Assembly: GCA_002452325.1 (NCBI GenBank)
Contig: DKFG01000242.1
Coordinates: 1,169 to 7,556, forward strand
Direction: 5' to 3'
Source of the DNA: Geobacter sp. UBA6802
GTDB lineage: Bacteria; Desulfobacterota; Desulfuromonadia; Geobacterales; Pseudopelobacteraceae
Length of the DNA: 6,388 nucleotides
Each line of letters opens with the position of its first letter. The first letter of the stretch is position 1. The notes below the pieces were generated by a model. It saw only the letters and a list, made by a program, of their open reading frames with translations, was not told the DNA's origin and searched no databases. Of the stretch, positions 5,386-6,388 are shown one piece after another. A program made the translations under genes and the position numbers.

Positions 5386-6267
5386 CTATCCACCTGCCGC
5401 TGATACCGCTGTCAGGCAAAACCGCTTGACCGGACAGTTATGACAACGCTGCCCTGGTACCCCAGTGCAACCCTCGCTGATCCCCAGGTGGCAGAGACTG
5501 AAGTCGTAGCGCACCGGATCGTCCGGGGACAGACAGCGCAGGGCTGCAGTTATCTCAAGTGCCATGCGCCAGTCCGGGGTACGTCGGGCGCTCAGCCCCA
5601 GCAGACGGCTGATTCGCTCAATATGACGATCCACCGGTATGACCAGTTGCGCCGGCTGCACACCCTGCCACAGTCCCAGATCAACACCGTCAGCCGGTCG
5701 AACCACCCAGCGCAGGAACATACAGAGCCGCTTGCAGGCACTACCCCCCTGCGGTGAAGGAAACAGAAAGCGGAATCTGCTGTCCACCGGAAGGCCTTTC
5801 CGGCCAAAAACCAGGCGGTAATCCAGTGCCAGCACCGCACTGCAGAATCCGTTCAATCCCTGTTCCACGGTTGCAGCCTGCGGATCATGAAAACGACAGA
5901 AGAACGCTTCGATACTGCCCTCTTGCTCGCGCATCTGTTGTATCGCCCAGAGCAGGGCGGCCAGATCGTCGGCACCGTTAAAGCGGTGCTTGAACCCTTC
6001 GCACAACTGCCGGTGGTTTCTGGGGTTGAAGGCATCAACAAAAGCTGCCGGGGCTTCGCCGATAATAGATGCGATCCGTGCAAGGCTGCCTTTGATCACC
6101 TTGACCGCGCCATAGGCAAATACGGCCGCCAGCAGGGCTGCCACTTCCTGATCGGCCGGATCATGATAGCGATGACAAAAGGAGAGCGGGTCGTTAGCCA
6201 GGTGGGTGGGTAAACGCTGTCGATACAACTGCTCCAGGGTCTTCCCGAGGCAGCCTTCCTGCATCAT
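5386..6267 (-). CDS. TIGR02757 / DUF2400 family protein with an endonuclease-III-like Cys cluster
   Basis: A 293-residue protein of the TIGR02757 (DUF2400) family, widespread but without a settled function. Seen: an N-terminal region with NDPLSFCHRY (25-34) and VAALLAAVFAYG (42-53), the motif VIPVDRHIERISRLLGL (209-225), DWRMALEITAALRCLSPDDP (232-251), YDFSLCHLGI (254-263), and four C-terminal cysteines at 267, 275, 278 and 284 spaced C-x7-C-x2-C-x5-C. Both the VDRH segment and the cysteine spacing resemble the helix-hairpin-helix DNA glycosylases with a [4Fe-4S] cluster (endonuclease III: VDTH and C-x6-C-x2-C-x5-C). Start: a TTG at 6270 and two ATGs (6267 and 6264) are in frame; 6267 overlaps the galT stop by one base (TGATG) and is preferred. 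A nucleic-acid-related role is inference. Confidence 0.88.
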   Translation of the reverse strand: MMQEGCLGKTLEQLYRQRLPTHLANDPLSFCHRYHDPADQEVAALLAAVFAYGAVKVIKGSLARIASIIGEAPAAFVDAFNPRNHRQLCEGFKHRFNGADDLAALLWAIQQMREQEGSIEAFFCRFHDPQAATVEQGLNGFCSAVLALDYRLVFGRKGLPVDSRFRFLFPSPQGGSACKRLCMFLRWVVRPADGVDLGLWQGVQPAQLVIPVDRHIERISRLLGLSARRTPDWRMALEITAALRCLSPDDPVRYDFSLCHLGISEGCTGVPGQRCHNCPVKRFCLTAVSAAGG

Positions 6268-6388
6268 CAAATCTCGGCCTCACGCAGAAACAGGGCTGCA
6301 TCCTCAGGCGAGGTGGGGTTGATAAAGAAACCGGTGCCCCATTCAAACCCGGCAATGGAGGTAAGCCGCGGCACCAGCTCGATATGCC
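6267..6388 (-). CDS. galT: Galactose-1-phosphate uridylyltransferase, C-terminal fragment
   Basis: Only the last 39 residues lie in the window. They begin HIELVPRLTSIAGFEW and continue GTGFFINPTSPEDAALFLRE. AGFEWGTGFxINPxxPE is the characteristic end of bacterial GalT-type uridylyltransferases, which exchange UMP between UDP-glucose and galactose-1-phosphate in the Leloir pathway. The active-site His-Pro-His is outside the window, so activity cannot be judged; some relatives act on ADP-glucose or other sugars. The stop TGA (6267-6269) overlaps the next ATG by one base, coupling it to the TIGR02757 gene. Confidence 0.85.
   Translation of the reverse strand, partial: HIELVPRLTSIAGFEWGTGFFINPTSPEDAALFLREAEI

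Overview
The window looks like ordinary chromosomal DNA from a Geobacter-type bacterium (Desulfuromonadia, formerly Deltaproteobacteria). This rests on recalled family likeness, not on a search. It is moderately GC-rich, densely coding, has short intergenic gaps, and shows no phage, transposon, CRISPR or RNA gene. The clues are a yggT-divIVA-yggU (DUF167) cluster in an apparently Gram-negative setting, a galT / TIGR02757 pair, and a large MJ0042-type zinc-ribbon / DUF3426-like membrane protein.

Layout. (1) Positions 1-1967, minus strand: suhB (inositol-monophosphatase family), a small TM2-like membrane protein overlapping it by ATGA, then a stand-alone fabH (KAS III) cut by the left edge. fabH appears to have its own promoter (822-850) overlaid by a perfect 7+3+7 palindrome, and a hairpin in its leader. 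(2) Positions 1968-2101: divergent intergenic region with a good promoter for the rightward operon. (3) Positions 2102-3732, plus strand: yggT, divIVA, yggU and a SlyD-like FKBP prolyl isomerase with an unusual five-cysteine insertion. (4) Positions 3762-3800: a 16-bp-stem bidirectional terminator separating convergent units. (5) Positions 3819-6388, minus strand: the 3' end of galT, a TIGR02757/DUF2400 protein with an endonuclease-III-like Cys cluster, and a 490-residue zinc-ribbon protein with a low-complexity linker carrying repeated FDFG-type motifs, one membrane span and an extracytoplasmic domain.

How the genes relate. YggT and DivIVA are both membrane/division-associated families and are probably translated together with YggU. 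SuhB and the small membrane protein are translationally coupled. galT and the TIGR02757 gene are coupled through a TGATG overlap, while the zinc-ribbon gene has its own candidate promoter just after the TIGR02757 stop. No complete new system is evident. The most interesting items are the Cys-rich FKBP insertion, the FDFG-repeat linker of the zinc-ribbon protein, the palindrome on the fabH promoter with the altered FabH nucleophile motif, and the Fe-S-type cysteines of the TIGR02757 protein.
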